NCBI RefSeq assembly: GCF_030124175.1
Contig: NZ_JASKMT010000015.1
Location: 1-64,000, forward strand
Length of the DNA: 64,000 nucleotides
Origin: Streptomyces sp. 549
GTDB taxonomy: Bacteria; Actinomycetota; Actinomycetes; Streptomycetales; Streptomycetaceae
Reading direction: 5' to 3'
The position numbers and the translations under genes are program-made. The notes beneath the pieces are model-generated. The model was not told the DNA's origin and searched no databases. It saw only the letters and a list, made by a program, of their open reading frames with translations. Positions 47,267 through 58,325 of the stretch are shown here, one piece after another. Numbering within the stretch: the first letter of the stretch is position 1; every line of letters starts with the position of its first letter.

Positions 47267-47746
47267 ATGGCTTCCCCAGATGTCACCCTGCGTCCTGTGC
47301 ATCCCAGCGATCTGCCGGTCTTCTTCCGGCACATGAGTGACCCCGAGTCGAACCGGATGGCCGCCTTCACCGCTGAGGACCCGACGGACCGGGCCCACTT
47401 CGACGCCCACTGGAAGCGTGTCCTCGCCTTGCCCGACGTCGTCACCCGCACCGTGCTCGCGGACGGCGACGTGGTCGGGCACGCGGCCGTCTACGGCGAG
47501 CCGGGCGAGCGGGAGGTCACGTACTTCATCGATCGCTACTACTGGGGGCGGGGCATCGCGACCGCGGCGCTACGCGGGCTGCTCGCCGAGGTCCGCGAAC
47601 GCCCGCTGCTCGCCCAGACGGCGGCGGACAACACCGGATCGGTACGGGTCCTGGAGAAGTGCGGCTTCAAGGTCGTCGGCGAGGACCGGGGCTTCGCGCA
47701 CGCGCGGGGAGCGGAGATCGACGAACTGGTGCTGCGGTTGGACTGA
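47267..47746 (+). CDS. GNAT-family N-acetyltransferase
   Basis: 159-residue RimJ/RimL-like acetyltransferase with VTLRPVHPSDLPVFFRHMSDPE at the N-terminus, the acetyl-CoA loop YWGRGIATAALRGLL and NTGSVRVLEKCGFKVVGE. Substrate unknown. Leaderless ATG. Lies between treY and treZ without obvious functional link. Confidence 0.88.
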   Translation: MASPDVTLRPVHPSDLPVFFRHMSDPESNRMAAFTAEDPTDRAHFDAHWKRVLALPDVVTRTVLADGDVVGHAAVYGEPGEREVTYFIDRYYWGRGIATAALRGLLAEVRERPLLAQTAADNTGSVRVLEKCGFKVVGEDRGFAHARGAEIDELVLRLD

Positions 47747-47933
47747 CCGTTCCCCAGCTGCTGGAAATCCCGTGGCGCGGGCCGCGTTCCGGGCTGCGCC
47801 CGGCGACAGCGAGCCGGTCGTGCTGGACTTCCTCCACTGGTGCCCGTCGCCCGGCCGGCCTCCGCCCCGCCGCGCCACGCGCGGGGCGGGGGCCTTCTGG
47901 CGTTGCGGGGGCACCTCCTTGAGCATGGTGCCC

Positions 47934-49658
47934 ATGCGCTTCGAGGTGTGGGCACCACACGCGTCAACCGTCACCCTGCAACTGGACGGGCAGGAACATC
48001 CCATGGCCGGTGACCCGGCCCGGCAGGGCTGGTGGGCCGCCGAGGCCGCGGCGGCGGCCGGGTCCCGTTACGGCTTCCGGCTGGACGGCGACCCGGCCCG
48101 TCCCGACCCGCGGTCGTTGCGCCTGCCGGAAGGCCCCGAGGGGCTGAGCGCCGTCGTGGATCACGCGGCGTTCCCGTGGCGCCACGACTGGCCGGGGCGC
48201 GGCCCGGCCGGGGCGGTGCTCTACGAGCTGCACGTCGGTACCTTCACCGCGGCGGGCACCTTCGACGCCGCCGCCGAACGGCTGGACCACCTCGCTGACC
48301 TGGGCGTCACCCATGTAGAGCTGATGCCGGTCTGCTCCTTTCCCGGCCGGCACGGCTGGGGCTACGACGGCGTGGCGCCCTGGTCGGTGCACGAGCCGTA
48401 CGGCGGCCCGGACGGTCTGAAGCGCTTCGTCGACACGGCGCACGGACTGGGGCTGGGCGTGGTCCTGGACGTGGTGCACAACCACCTCGGGCCGTCCGGC
48501 AACCAGCTCCCGTCGTACGGCCCGTACTTCACCGAGCGCCACCACACGCCGTGGGGTGCGGCCATCAACCTCGACGCCCCCGGTTCCGACGAGGTCCGCG
48601 ACTACCTGATCGGCAGCGCGCTCGGCTTCCTGCGCGACTACCGGCTGGACGGTCTGCGGCTCGACGCCGTGCACGCACTCGTCGACACCCGTGCCGAGCA
48701 CTTCCTCGCGCAGCTCTCCGCCTCCGTCGACGCGCTCGGCGCCGAGCTGGGCCGGCCGCTGTTCCTGATCGCCGAGTCCGACCAGAACGACCCGCGCACC
48801 ACGGCGGCACGCGCACAGCACGGACTGGGTCTGCACGGTCAGTGGAACGACGACTTCCACCACGCCCTGCACACCGCGCTCACCGGCGAGGCGCAGGGCT
48901 ACTACGCGGACTTCGCCCAAGCCCCCATGGCCGCCCTCGCCCGAACCCTGACCGGCGGCTTCTTCCACGACGGCGGGTACTCCGCCTTCCGCGGGCGGCG
49001 CCACGGCCGCCCGCTGGACCGGGAGGCCACCGAGGCGGGGCGCCTCGTCGTCTACGCCCAGACCCACGACCAGGTCGGCAACCGCGCGCTCGGCGACCGG
49101 CTGGCCGCGGGCATCAGCCCGGAGCTGGCGGCCTGCGCCGCCGCGATGGTGCTGTGCGGACCTGCCACGCCGATGCTGTTCATGGGGGAGGAGTGGGGGG
49201 CCCGCACCCCGTGGCAGTACTTCACCGACCACACCGACCCGGAGCTGGCCGAAGCCGTCCGGCAGGGGCGGCGCCGCGAGTTCGCCGCACACGGCTGGAC
49301 GGCGGCGGAGATCCCCGACCCGCAGGACAGTGCCACCAGGGACCGCTCCTGCCTGGACTGGGACGAGCGGGAGCGGGGGCCCCACGCCCGGCTGCTGGAG
49401 TGGTCCCGCACGCTCCTGGCCCTGCGCCGGGCACACGTGGCGCCCGGCAGCGCGCTGGCCGGTGTGCGGGCGGAGTACGACGAGCAGGCCCGGTGGCTCA
49501 CCGTGCGCCACAGCGGTCTGCTCGTCGCGGTCAACCTCGGCGACGAGCCGGCCGAGGTGCCCGGCACCGGCACCGGCCGCCTGCTGGCCGCCAGCCGCCC
49601 GCGCTCCGGGCCGCTGCTGCCGCCGCACAGCGCCGAGATCCGCCACACAGGCACCTGA
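47934..49658 (+). CDS. treZ: Malto-oligosyltrehalose trehalohydrolase TreZ
   Basis: 574-residue GH13 enzyme releasing trehalose from the product of TreY. An N-terminal carbohydrate-binding beta domain (FEVWAPHASTVTLQLDG) is followed by the barrel: VVLDVVHNHLG, GLRLDAVHAL with the nucleophile Asp, FLIAESDQND with the acid Glu and AQTHDQVGNR. ATG 47934 is chosen because the conserved RFEVWAPHA begins there; ATG 47925 is in frame just upstream. Convergent with the debranching enzyme gene. Confidence 0.94.
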   Translation: MRFEVWAPHASTVTLQLDGQEHPMAGDPARQGWWAAEAAAAAGSRYGFRLDGDPARPDPRSLRLPEGPEGLSAVVDHAAFPWRHDWPGRGPAGAVLYELHVGTFTAAGTFDAAAERLDHLADLGVTHVELMPVCSFPGRHGWGYDGVAPWSVHEPYGGPDGLKRFVDTAHGLGLGVVLDVVHNHLGPSGNQLPSYGPYFTERHHTPWGAAINLDAPGSDEVRDYLIGSALGFLRDYRLDGLRLDAVHALVDTRAEHFLAQLSASVDALGAELGRPLFLIAESDQNDPRTTAARAQHGLGLHGQWNDDFHHALHTALTGEAQGYYADFAQAPMAALARTLTGGFFHDGGYSAFRGRRHGRPLDREATEAGRLVVYAQTHDQVGNRALGDRLAAGISPELAACAAAMVLCGPATPMLFMGEEWGARTPWQYFTDHTDPELAEAVRQGRRREFAAHGWTAAEIPDPQDSATRDRSCLDWDERERGPHARLLEWSRTLLALRRAHVAPGSALAGVRAEYDEQARWLTVRHSGLLVAVNLGDEPAEVPGTGTGRLLAASRPRSGPLLPPHSAEIRHTGT

Positions 49659-49659
49659 C

Positions 49660-49730
49660 CCGCGCCCGGACCGGCCGGTCGGAGCACCCGGACCGGCCGG
49701 ACCCCGCGCGGGCCCGGCCGGTCGGTGCGG
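49660..49730. terminator. GC-rich convergent region treZ / glgX
   Basis: Contains three copies of a CCGGCCGG palindrome core and the flanking arms CCTGACC/GGTCAGG, giving several alternative hairpins; probably a two-way terminator. Confidence 0.5.
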
Positions 49731-51845
<2,115 letters not shown>

Positions 51846-52047
51846 GAAGTCTCTTTCTGTCGCGATGCACTCACCAGCTGCTGATCATTGCGTACCAGGC
51901 TGGAAGCCCGCAGGCCTCCTCCCCGGCCTATCTTCCCCCGGATGGACCGGTGGGGAACGGAAGTTGATGCGGGATACTGCTGCCTTGCCCCGACACGCCG
52001 CAGTAGGCTTCCTTGATCGAACAGCGGGGGCGGAAGGCGGTGCACAG

Positions 52048-53292
52048 GTGAGTTCGGGAGGGCTGGAGCTCCCCCCGGGCGACGGTGGCGCGCAGAGCGC
52101 CTCCGACGTCCACGGCGCGCCACCCGGCGCGGTGTCGCTGGCCCGGCCGATGGAGATCGGAGCCGATCTCGACTGGGGTCCCGAGATCTGGTCGGAGGTG
52201 CGCACCCGGGCACAGCGGGCGGGGCGCGCCTACGTGTGGCTGAACCTGGTCGAGCAGCGCCTGCGGGCCGTGGTCGCCGCGGTGCTGCGGCCGATCTACG
52301 AGCCGGTGCACGGCGACGAGTGGGTGGTGGCCGCCGCCGGGCCGGCCGGGCAGGAGTGGGTGCAGCGCGCCGTGGCCGTCCGGGAGGTCAGCCGGCGCAA
52401 GGGCTATGTGCTCGACCCGGCCGACGACAACCTGCTGTCCTTCCTGACCCTGCCGCAGCTGCGTGAGCTGATGATCCAGCACTGGCCCTGCTACGAGCCG
52501 TACTTCGACGAGCGCCGCGAGGTGGAGCTGGGGCTTGACGAGCTGGAGGTGGCCCGCAGCGCCGTGTCCCGCAACCGGGCGCTGTCGGCGGCCGTACTGG
52601 CCCAGACCGAGCGCACCTCGGCCCGTCTGCTGGCACTGCTCGGCTCCAGCGGTGACGTGCCGTCGGCGGGGCGCCTCCCGGTCGACGCGGTGGAGGAGCT
52701 GGTCGGGGAGCGCTTCGCCGACGTGGTGGGGGTGCACGCGGACCGGGTGCGGCTCCAGCGGCAGCTGCCGGCCGAGAACCTGTTCGGGTCGGCGCGGCGC
52801 ATCGACGCCGTCGGCATAGGCCTCAACCTGCTGGTGCAGAACTACTCCGGGCGCCGACTGGTGCGGCTGGCGGACGCCGGCTGCCGGATGCGCCTCCTGT
52901 TCCTCAACCCGGCCAGCAGCGCCGTCAAGCGGCGCGAACGCGAGCTGGGCCTCAAGCGGGGCGAGCTGAGCCGTGCAGTGGAGATGAACATCCTGCACAT
53001 GCGCCGGGTGCGGGCCCGGGTCCGGGACAGCGCCGCCCTGCAGATCCACGTCTTCGACGAGACGCCCCGCTTCACCGCCTTCCTGGTGGACGGGGACGGA
53101 GCCGACGGCCTGGCCGTGGTGCAGTCGTACCTGCGGCGGGGGCGCGGCATGGAGGCACCGGTGCTGGTGCTGCGCGGCGGTGGCCGCGACCTGGTCGGCG
53201 GCCGGGCTCCCGACGACGGCGACCACGGGCTGTTCGCGACCTACCGTGAGGAGTTCGAGTCCGTCTGGGCCGATTCCCGTCCGGTCTCCTGA
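52048..53292 (+). CDS. SAV2148-type protein with PLD-like/DUF5919 C-terminal region
   Basis: 414-residue actinobacterial protein of unknown function, of the group annotated as SAV2148 family HEPN-domain proteins. The N-terminal half is helical and charged (WSEVRTRAQRAGRAYVWLNL). The C-terminal half (GCRMRLLFLNPASSAVKRRERE, MNILHMRRVRARV, HVFDETPRFTAFLVDG, VLVLRGG) resembles the phospholipase-D-like DUF5919 module, though I see no HKD motif. GTG 52048 with GGAAGGCGG upstream. The gene is alone and divergent from glgX. Confidence 0.75.
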   Translation: MSSGGLELPPGDGGAQSASDVHGAPPGAVSLARPMEIGADLDWGPEIWSEVRTRAQRAGRAYVWLNLVEQRLRAVVAAVLRPIYEPVHGDEWVVAAAGPAGQEWVQRAVAVREVSRRKGYVLDPADDNLLSFLTLPQLRELMIQHWPCYEPYFDERREVELGLDELEVARSAVSRNRALSAAVLAQTERTSARLLALLGSSGDVPSAGRLPVDAVEELVGERFADVVGVHADRVRLQRQLPAENLFGSARRIDAVGIGLNLLVQNYSGRRLVRLADAGCRMRLLFLNPASSAVKRRERELGLKRGELSRAVEMNILHMRRVRARVRDSAALQIHVFDETPRFTAFLVDGDGADGLAVVQSYLRRGRGMEAPVLVLRGGGRDLVGGRAPDDGDHGLFATYREEFESVWADSRPVS

Positions 53293-53597
53293 CCCCGGCG
53301 GCCGGCCTCCTCACCCCGCCGGCTCCTGACTCCGCGCGCGGTATCCCGACTCCGCGTGGTGCCGCCGCTTATGTCGGCGTTGCTCCTGGTCAGGGGCATT
53401 CATCCGGCTTGCCATACGCGCCGGTAAACGTAAGGTAATGACCGAACGCCCACGTACAACTGTTCCTTTCGCGGTGAGCCGCCGCAGGGGCGGCTGGCCC
53501 GTCATGAGGCGTGGGGGCCGCGGTCCCCACGCTGAGGCCGGGGGCGGGAAACGCGGGGAATGCAGGGAATGTGGGGAATGCGGGAAAAGGTGTGTCG
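53293..53597 (+). other. 305-bp intergenic region before the Stealth gene
   Basis: Holds a -10-like TAAGGT, a perfect 8-bp hairpin GCGTGGGG/CCCCACGC with an 8-nt loop (53509-53532) and the GGGAA repeats just before the start codon (next entry). A short open frame covers part of it but has no convincing start or family. Confidence 0.5.
53546..53590 (+). repeat. Five GGGAA 9-bp repeats ending at the ribosome-binding site
   Basis: Units GGGAAACGC, GGGAATGCA, GGGAATGTG, GGGAATGCG and GGGAAAAGG at about 9-bp spacing, with one extra base after the first. The last unit serves as the Shine-Dalgarno of the gene at 53598. Confidence 0.75.
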
Positions 53598-55358
53598 ATG
53601 ACCACGAAGGCGCGTGTCAGGAGAGCGGCGGAGCGGATGCTTCCGCCGTCGAGGCGCAGAGCGATCGAGGCCCGGCGGCAGGCGGCCCGCGCGGAGGCTG
53701 CAGCGCGTCGTGAGGAGGAACGCCTCGCCCGGCGCCGCCGTGAGCTGCTCGACTCCGACCCCGCGCTGCGTGAGGTCGTTGTCGACGGAACGACGTACTA
53801 CGGCAGGATGCTCGGCCACTTCAGTGCGACCGGGGCCGCCGCGCACAACCTGGGACTGGTGGTCGACGCCCTGCGCCGGGCGGAGGTGGAGTACTTCGCG
53901 GTTCCCGGCCGCACACCCGGCCGCCATGTGCTGGGCCTGCGCAGGTCCGACCGCAAGGCGTTCCTGGACGCGGTCCGCGAGCTGTACCGGGGCACCGCCC
54001 TGTACGCGGCGAAGACCGGCATGGACAACCTCCCGGCTGACGCCGCGCTCTACGCGGACGGGGCGTTGCCCAAGAAGCTGAAGGCCTCCGGCACCATGCG
54101 CTTCGGGGAGATCCTGCTCGGACCCGAGGCCCAGGTGCTCGGCGGTCTGGAGTTCGCCTGCGAGGTCGAGTTCTGGAAGGACGGCGAGAGCCTGCTGGAA
54201 AGCTCGCCCGCCCCCGCGCTGCTCACCCAGGCCCCGCCGGAGGTGGTCGCGAGCGCGCTGGTCAGCCCCCGGCCCAACGCCGTCTCCGACGTCCTGCCCG
54301 CCGACGCGCGCCGCCGAGCCACCCTTGCCGTCGGCGAGCGTGTCCTGCCCACGTTCGAGGACTTCGCCGCGCCCCGTATCGACACCGTCGGGTTCCCGAT
54401 CGACGTCGTCTACACGTGGGTGGACGGTGAGGACCCGGAGCTGCGCGCCAAGCGGGAGCGCTTCCGAGGTGGGCCGGGTCCCGCCATCGCGGGTAAGGAG
54501 GTCGGAGCCTCCCGGTACACCAGCCACGACGAGCTCAGGTACTCGCTGCGTTCCCTCGACATGTACGCGGACTTCGTCCGGCACGTCTTCATCGTCACCG
54601 ACGGGCAGCAGCCCGATTGGCTCGACACGGCAGCCGAGGGCGTCACCGTGGTCGACCACCGGGACATCTTCTCCGACCCGTCGGTGCTGCCGGTCTTCAA
54701 CTCGCACGCCATCGGCACCCAGCTGCACCACATCGACGGGTTGTCCGACCGGTACCTGTACTTCAACGACGACGTCTTCGTCGGCCGCCCGGCGCGGCCC
54801 GAGCAGTTCTTCCTGGGGAACGGCATAGCGCGGCTGCCGTTCTCCCCTTTCCAGTTCGGGCTCGGTGAGCCGAACGCGCAGGAGCCCGCTCCGAACTCGG
54901 CCGGCAAGAACGTGCGGGAGCTGCTGATGTCCACGCACGGGCGCCTGATCACCAACAAGTTCATGCACACCCCGCATCCGCAGATCAAAGCCGTGATGCA
55001 GGAGCTGGAGGAACGGTTCGCCGAGGACGTCGAACGCACCAGCCGGTCACGTTTCCGGTCCGTCGACGACATCGCGATGGGCGCCTCCCTGCACCACCAC
55101 TACGCCTACCTGACGGGCCGCGCGGTGCCCGGCGAGTTCCGGTTCCGGTACGTGGACATCGGCCGGGAGGACGCCCCGGAGCGACTGGAGGAACTCGAGC
55201 GCACCCGCCGCTTCGACTTCTTCTGCCTCAACGACGTGGACGTGCCTGACGCCGAGCGTGCACAGGTCGGCGCGCGGATGCACGAGTTCCTGGAGCGCTA
55301 CTTCCCCTACCCCAGCCGCTTCGAGCGGGTACCGGCCGGAGCGGCCGCGGGTGCCTGA
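53598..55358 (+). CDS. Stealth-family hexose-1-phosphate transferase
   Basis: 586-residue glycan phosphotransferase related to GlcNAc-1-phosphotransferase and to bacterial capsule transferases. A basic helical N-terminus (RRAAERMLPPSRRRAIEARR) precedes a variable domain; the Stealth conserved regions then follow: CR1 PIDVVYTWVDGEDPEL, CR2 SRYTSHDELRYSLRSLDMYA with HVFIVTDGQQPDWL, CR3 around TNKFMHTPHPQIKAVMQELEE and CR4 near the C-terminus. Such enzymes make phosphodiester-linked cell-surface polymers. ATG 53598 with AAAGG at 7 nt. Alone, without other polymer genes. Confidence 0.88.
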   Translation: MTTKARVRRAAERMLPPSRRRAIEARRQAARAEAAARREEERLARRRRELLDSDPALREVVVDGTTYYGRMLGHFSATGAAAHNLGLVVDALRRAEVEYFAVPGRTPGRHVLGLRRSDRKAFLDAVRELYRGTALYAAKTGMDNLPADAALYADGALPKKLKASGTMRFGEILLGPEAQVLGGLEFACEVEFWKDGESLLESSPAPALLTQAPPEVVASALVSPRPNAVSDVLPADARRRATLAVGERVLPTFEDFAAPRIDTVGFPIDVVYTWVDGEDPELRAKRERFRGGPGPAIAGKEVGASRYTSHDELRYSLRSLDMYADFVRHVFIVTDGQQPDWLDTAAEGVTVVDHRDIFSDPSVLPVFNSHAIGTQLHHIDGLSDRYLYFNDDVFVGRPARPEQFFLGNGIARLPFSPFQFGLGEPNAQEPAPNSAGKNVRELLMSTHGRLITNKFMHTPHPQIKAVMQELEERFAEDVERTSRSRFRSVDDIAMGASLHHHYAYLTGRAVPGEFRFRYVDIGREDAPERLEELERTRRFDFFCLNDVDVPDAERAQVGARMHEFLERYFPYPSRFERVPAGAAAGA

Positions 55359-55359
55359 C

Positions 55360-55377
55360 GCCGGGCGAGCGCCCGGC
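55360..55377 (+). terminator. Terminator of the Stealth gene
   Basis: Perfect 7-bp stem GCCGGGC/GCCCGGC with a 4-nt loop immediately after the stop codon. Confidence 0.55.
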
Positions 55378-55415
55378 GGTGCGCGGCCCGTCCGCCGTGC
55401 CCGCGTCCGCGCCGC

Positions 55416-55421
55416 TACGAT
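55416..55421 (+). promoter_or_regulatory. -10 box of the leaderless DUF1697 gene
   Basis: TACGAT 7 nt before ATG 55429. Confidence 0.45.
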
Positions 55422-55428
55422 GCGCGGC

Positions 55429-55965
55429 ATGACACGGTATGTGGCGCTGCTGCGGGGCATCAACGTCGGCGGGCACCGGCGGGTGCCGATGGCGGAGCTC
55501 CGGCAGGTGATGACCGGGCTCGGCTGGGACTCGGTGGCCACCCACCTCAACAGCGGCAACGCCGTCTTCAGCGCCGGGGAGGCGGAACCGGCGGCACTCG
55601 CAGGCGCGCTGGAGGCGGCGCTCGCCGAGCACTTCGGCTTCCCCGTCGACTGCCTGGTCCGCTCCGGGCAGGAGATGCGGGACGCGCAGCGCCGCTGCCC
55701 CTGGCCGACGGCCGACCGGGACCCGGCGAAGCTGCTGGTGCTCTTCGCGGACCGCCCTGTCCCGGCGGAGGCGCTGGCGGGTGTCGACGCGGCACGGTAC
55801 GCGCCCGACGAGTTCCAGGCGGACGGCCGGGAGGTGTACTGCTGGTTCCCCGACGGCATGGGCCGCAGCAAACTGCCGGACGCGGTGACCGCCGCCACCC
55901 GCGGCCTGGTCCTCACCGGCCGCAACTGGCGTACGGTGGCCAAGCTGGTCGAGATGTCGTCGTGA
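55429..55965 (+). CDS. DUF1697 family protein
   Basis: 178-residue protein of the DUF1697 family, easily recognised by RYVALLRGINVGGHRRVPMAEL and THLNSGNAVF at the N-terminus and SKLPDAVTAATRGLVLTGRNWRTV at the C-terminus. The fold is ferredoxin-like in solved members; the function is unknown. ATG 55420 is an alternative start. Convergent with the DUF418 gene. Confidence 0.9.
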   Translation: MTRYVALLRGINVGGHRRVPMAELRQVMTGLGWDSVATHLNSGNAVFSAGEAEPAALAGALEAALAEHFGFPVDCLVRSGQEMRDAQRRCPWPTADRDPAKLLVLFADRPVPAEALAGVDAARYAPDEFQADGREVYCWFPDGMGRSKLPDAVTAATRGLVLTGRNWRTVAKLVEMSS

Positions 55966-56013
55966 GGTCGTCGTGAGGCCCTGAGCCCACGGGTGCGGGG
56001 AGCGCCCGGCTGT

Positions 56014-57216
56014 TCAGGCCCGTTCGCCGGTGCTCCGGGCGGCCCGGCCCGGCAGCTCCAGGTAGGAGAAGGCCCGCAGCGCCCACTCGGTGGGGCCGTA
56101 GCGGTGCCGTGCCAGCCACCAGCGGCTGACCAGGAGTTGGCAGCCGAACACGGCCACGGCGACGGCCAGGGTGAGCGCCGGTGACACCGAGCCCACCAGC
56201 CCGGCTCCCACGCCGGTGAACAGCAGGACGCACACCAGCGACTGGGCCAGGTAGTTGGTGAGCGCCATCCGGCCCGCCGGTGCCAGCGCCCCCTGGAGGC
56301 GATGCCCGGGCCCGGTGCGGAAGAAGCGCAGCAGTGTCGCCGCGTAGGCGGCGGACAGCAGCGGTGCGGTCAGTGTGGACACGGCGAGGCCGGCGAGCAC
56401 GTGGCTCGTGCTGTCCAGCAGGACGTAGCAGACGGCTCCGGCGAGTCCGAGCGGGAAGCCGACCCACTGGACGCGCCGGAGCCGGACCGCGTGCGTGCCG
56501 TCGTCCGCGAGCAGCCGCATCCGGCCCGCCACCAGCCCGAGCAGGAACATCGCCATCGCCGTGGGTGCCTGCTGCAACACCAGTGCGAGCACCATGCCGG
56601 GCAGCAGGTCCAGGTGCGCGGCGATGACCGACCCGGGGCCGCCCGCCAACGCCTGGGCCGTCTCCTGCCCGGCCCGCAGCGCGGCGCCGTCGCCACCCTC
56701 CACGGGCACGACGGCGGCCAACGCGGCGAACAGCAGCACCACCCAGCCGATCAGGCACGCGGCCAGCACCAGCGCCGTCCGGTTGCTCACGCCGCGCAGC
56801 AGGTACAGCAGCAGCCCGAGCACGGCGTAGGTGGCGAGGATGTCGCCGTGGTAGAGCAGCACCGCGTGGGCCGCGCCCAGCACGAACAGCCCGGCGAGCC
56901 GCCGCAGATGGCGCGGGCCGAGGCGCCGCCCGGCCCGCTGGGCTGACGCCGTCTGGAGGGTGAAGCTGTAGCCGAAGAGGAAGGAGAACAGCAGGTAGAA
57001 CTTCATGCTGAACAGCAGCGACACCACCGTTTCGGCCGCCTGGTCCACCGGCCCGCCGAACGCCGGGTCGCTCACCCCGTGCGCCGTGTAGCCGGAGGCG
57101 AAGTAGCCGATGTTGACGACCAGGATGCCGAACAGCGCGAACCCGCGCAGGGCGTCGGCCTGGTGGACGCGCGGCGCGGGTTCGGCGGTCGGGGATGCTG
57201 CGGCTGCGGCGGTCAT
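56014..57216 (-). CDS. DUF418 (YeiB-like) membrane protein
   Basis: 400-residue protein with about 10 hydrophobic segments. The N-terminal DALRGFALFGILVVNIGYFASG and the C-terminal DUF418 part (AGRMALTNYLAQSLVCVLLF, RWWLARHRYGPTEWALR) are typical of YeiB-like acyltransferase-fold membrane proteins. Function unclear, probably modification of an envelope molecule. The -10 TAGGGT lies 6 nt before the ATG and its first three bases are the stop codon of the upstream epimerase gene. Confidence 0.88.
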   Translation of the reverse strand: MTAAAAASPTAEPAPRVHQADALRGFALFGILVVNIGYFASGYTAHGVSDPAFGGPVDQAAETVVSLLFSMKFYLLFSFLFGYSFTLQTASAQRAGRRLGPRHLRRLAGLFVLGAAHAVLLYHGDILATYAVLGLLLYLLRGVSNRTALVLAACLIGWVVLLFAALAAVVPVEGGDGAALRAGQETAQALAGGPGSVIAAHLDLLPGMVLALVLQQAPTAMAMFLLGLVAGRMRLLADDGTHAVRLRRVQWVGFPLGLAGAVCYVLLDSTSHVLAGLAVSTLTAPLLSAAYAATLLRFFRTGPGHRLQGALAPAGRMALTNYLAQSLVCVLLFTGVGAGLVGSVSPALTLAVAVAVFGCQLLVSRWWLARHRYGPTEWALRAFSYLELPGRAARSTGERA

Positions 57217-57222
57217 ACTCCG

Positions 57223-57228
57223 ACCCTA
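57223..57228 (-). promoter_or_regulatory. -10 box of the DUF418 gene, overlapping the epimerase stop
   Basis: TAGGGT on the minus strand; its TAG is the termination codon of the epimerase gene (57226-57228). Confidence 0.5.
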
Positions 57229-58218
57229 GGAGCTGCCCGCCAGCAGCAGGGCCTCACTGTCGGCGTCGAGCCCGACCCCGGGGCTGCCCGGCGGGTTCTT
57301 CGCCCGCCAGTCCGGGTTGCGGGAGAGCCACTCCCAGGTGTCGGCGACCGTTTCGACCACCGGACGGCACCGCAGACCGGCCGCACGCGCCGCGGCGGTG
57401 TCGGCCCCGTGCAGCGCGTCGTGCAGCTCGCCGGGCGGCATCCAGACGGGCAGCCCCGTCCACGGCTGCACCCCGGCCGCCGCCACCTCCTCCGGCGTCA
57501 CCCAGCGCAGTTCGGCGGCCGAGCCGGTGGCCGCCGCACAGTACTCCAGCAGTTCCCCCATCGTGGTGTGACCGGGGGCGCTCACCGTGTCGTAGGCGCC
57601 GCTGAGGCCGCGGGCCGCCGAGTCCAGGGTCCAGGCGGCGAGGTCGCGCACGTCCACGTACTGCAGCGGCAGCTCGTACGGGCCGGGCGCGGGCACGGGG
57701 CCGCCACGGGCGAGCCTGCGCAGCCACCACGGCAACCGGCCCGCGTTCTCGTGGCGTCCGAGGATGAGGCCCGCTCTGACCAGCAGTGAACGTTCGCCGA
57801 ACGCCGAGGTCACCGCGATCTCCGCGCCGCGCTTGTCACGCGCGTAGTCGGTGGCTCCGGCGTCGGCGGAGGACTCGACCAGCGGCGCGTTCTCGTCGGC
57901 ACCGGCCGGTGCGGGGAACGTGTACACCGAGCGGCTGGAGACGTAGGCGTAGTGCCCGGCCCGGTCGGACAGCAGCCGGGCCGCGTCCCGGACGACGTGC
58001 GGCGCACCTGACCAGGTGTCGACGACGACGTCCCACTCGTCCTCGGCCAGCGCGGCCAGCCCGTCGGGGGCCTCACGGTCGCCGCGGCGCACGGCGACGC
58101 CGTCCGGAGGCGTGCGGGTGCCGCGGTTGAGCAGGGTCACCTGCCAGCCGCGCCGCACCGCGTCCTCCGCGACCACCCGTCCGACGAAGTCCGATCCACC
58201 CAGCACCAGAAGTCTCAT
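57226..58218 (-). CDS. NAD-dependent epimerase/dehydratase family protein
   Basis: 330-residue extended SDR-like protein: LVLGGSDFVGRVVAEDAVRRG binds the dinucleotide, YAYVSSRSVYTFP holds the catalytic Ser region and ATDYARDKRGAE the Tyr-x-x-x-Lys. It resembles the isoflavone-reductase/RNA-binding-like branch seen in streptomycetes as 'reductase'. Substrate unknown. The shorter remnant at 18808 is related. Its start is probably leaderless (AACAGT, 6 nt). Confidence 0.85.
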   Translation of the reverse strand: MRLLVLGGSDFVGRVVAEDAVRRGWQVTLLNRGTRTPPDGVAVRRGDREAPDGLAALAEDEWDVVVDTWSGAPHVVRDAARLLSDRAGHYAYVSSRSVYTFPAPAGADENAPLVESSADAGATDYARDKRGAEIAVTSAFGERSLLVRAGLILGRHENAGRLPWWLRRLARGGPVPAPGPYELPLQYVDVRDLAAWTLDSAARGLSGAYDTVSAPGHTTMGELLEYCAAATGSAAELRWVTPEEVAAAGVQPWTGLPVWMPPGELHDALHGADTAAARAAGLRCRPVVETVADTWEWLSRNPDWRAKNPPGSPGVGLDADSEALLLAGSS

Positions 58219-58224
58219 GTCGGA

Positions 58225-58230
58225 ACTGTT
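58225..58230 (-). promoter_or_regulatory. -10-like box of the epimerase gene
   Basis: AACAGT on the minus strand, 6 nt before ATG 58218. A weaker match than the other leaderless promoters here. Confidence 0.3.
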
Positions 58231-58325
58231 GCCCCTCCGGCCCGCCGAGGGAAGCGGACATCGCCCCTGGCGGAATCGCCCTCGGCGTAACGGGCCTTTC
58301 CGTCAGCGGGGTTGGCGGCCCGCGC

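Noticed and set aside
53438..53713. 91-codon open frame running into the Stealth gene
   Set aside because: It overlaps the Stealth start in another frame and contains the hairpin and repeats; no family resemblance.
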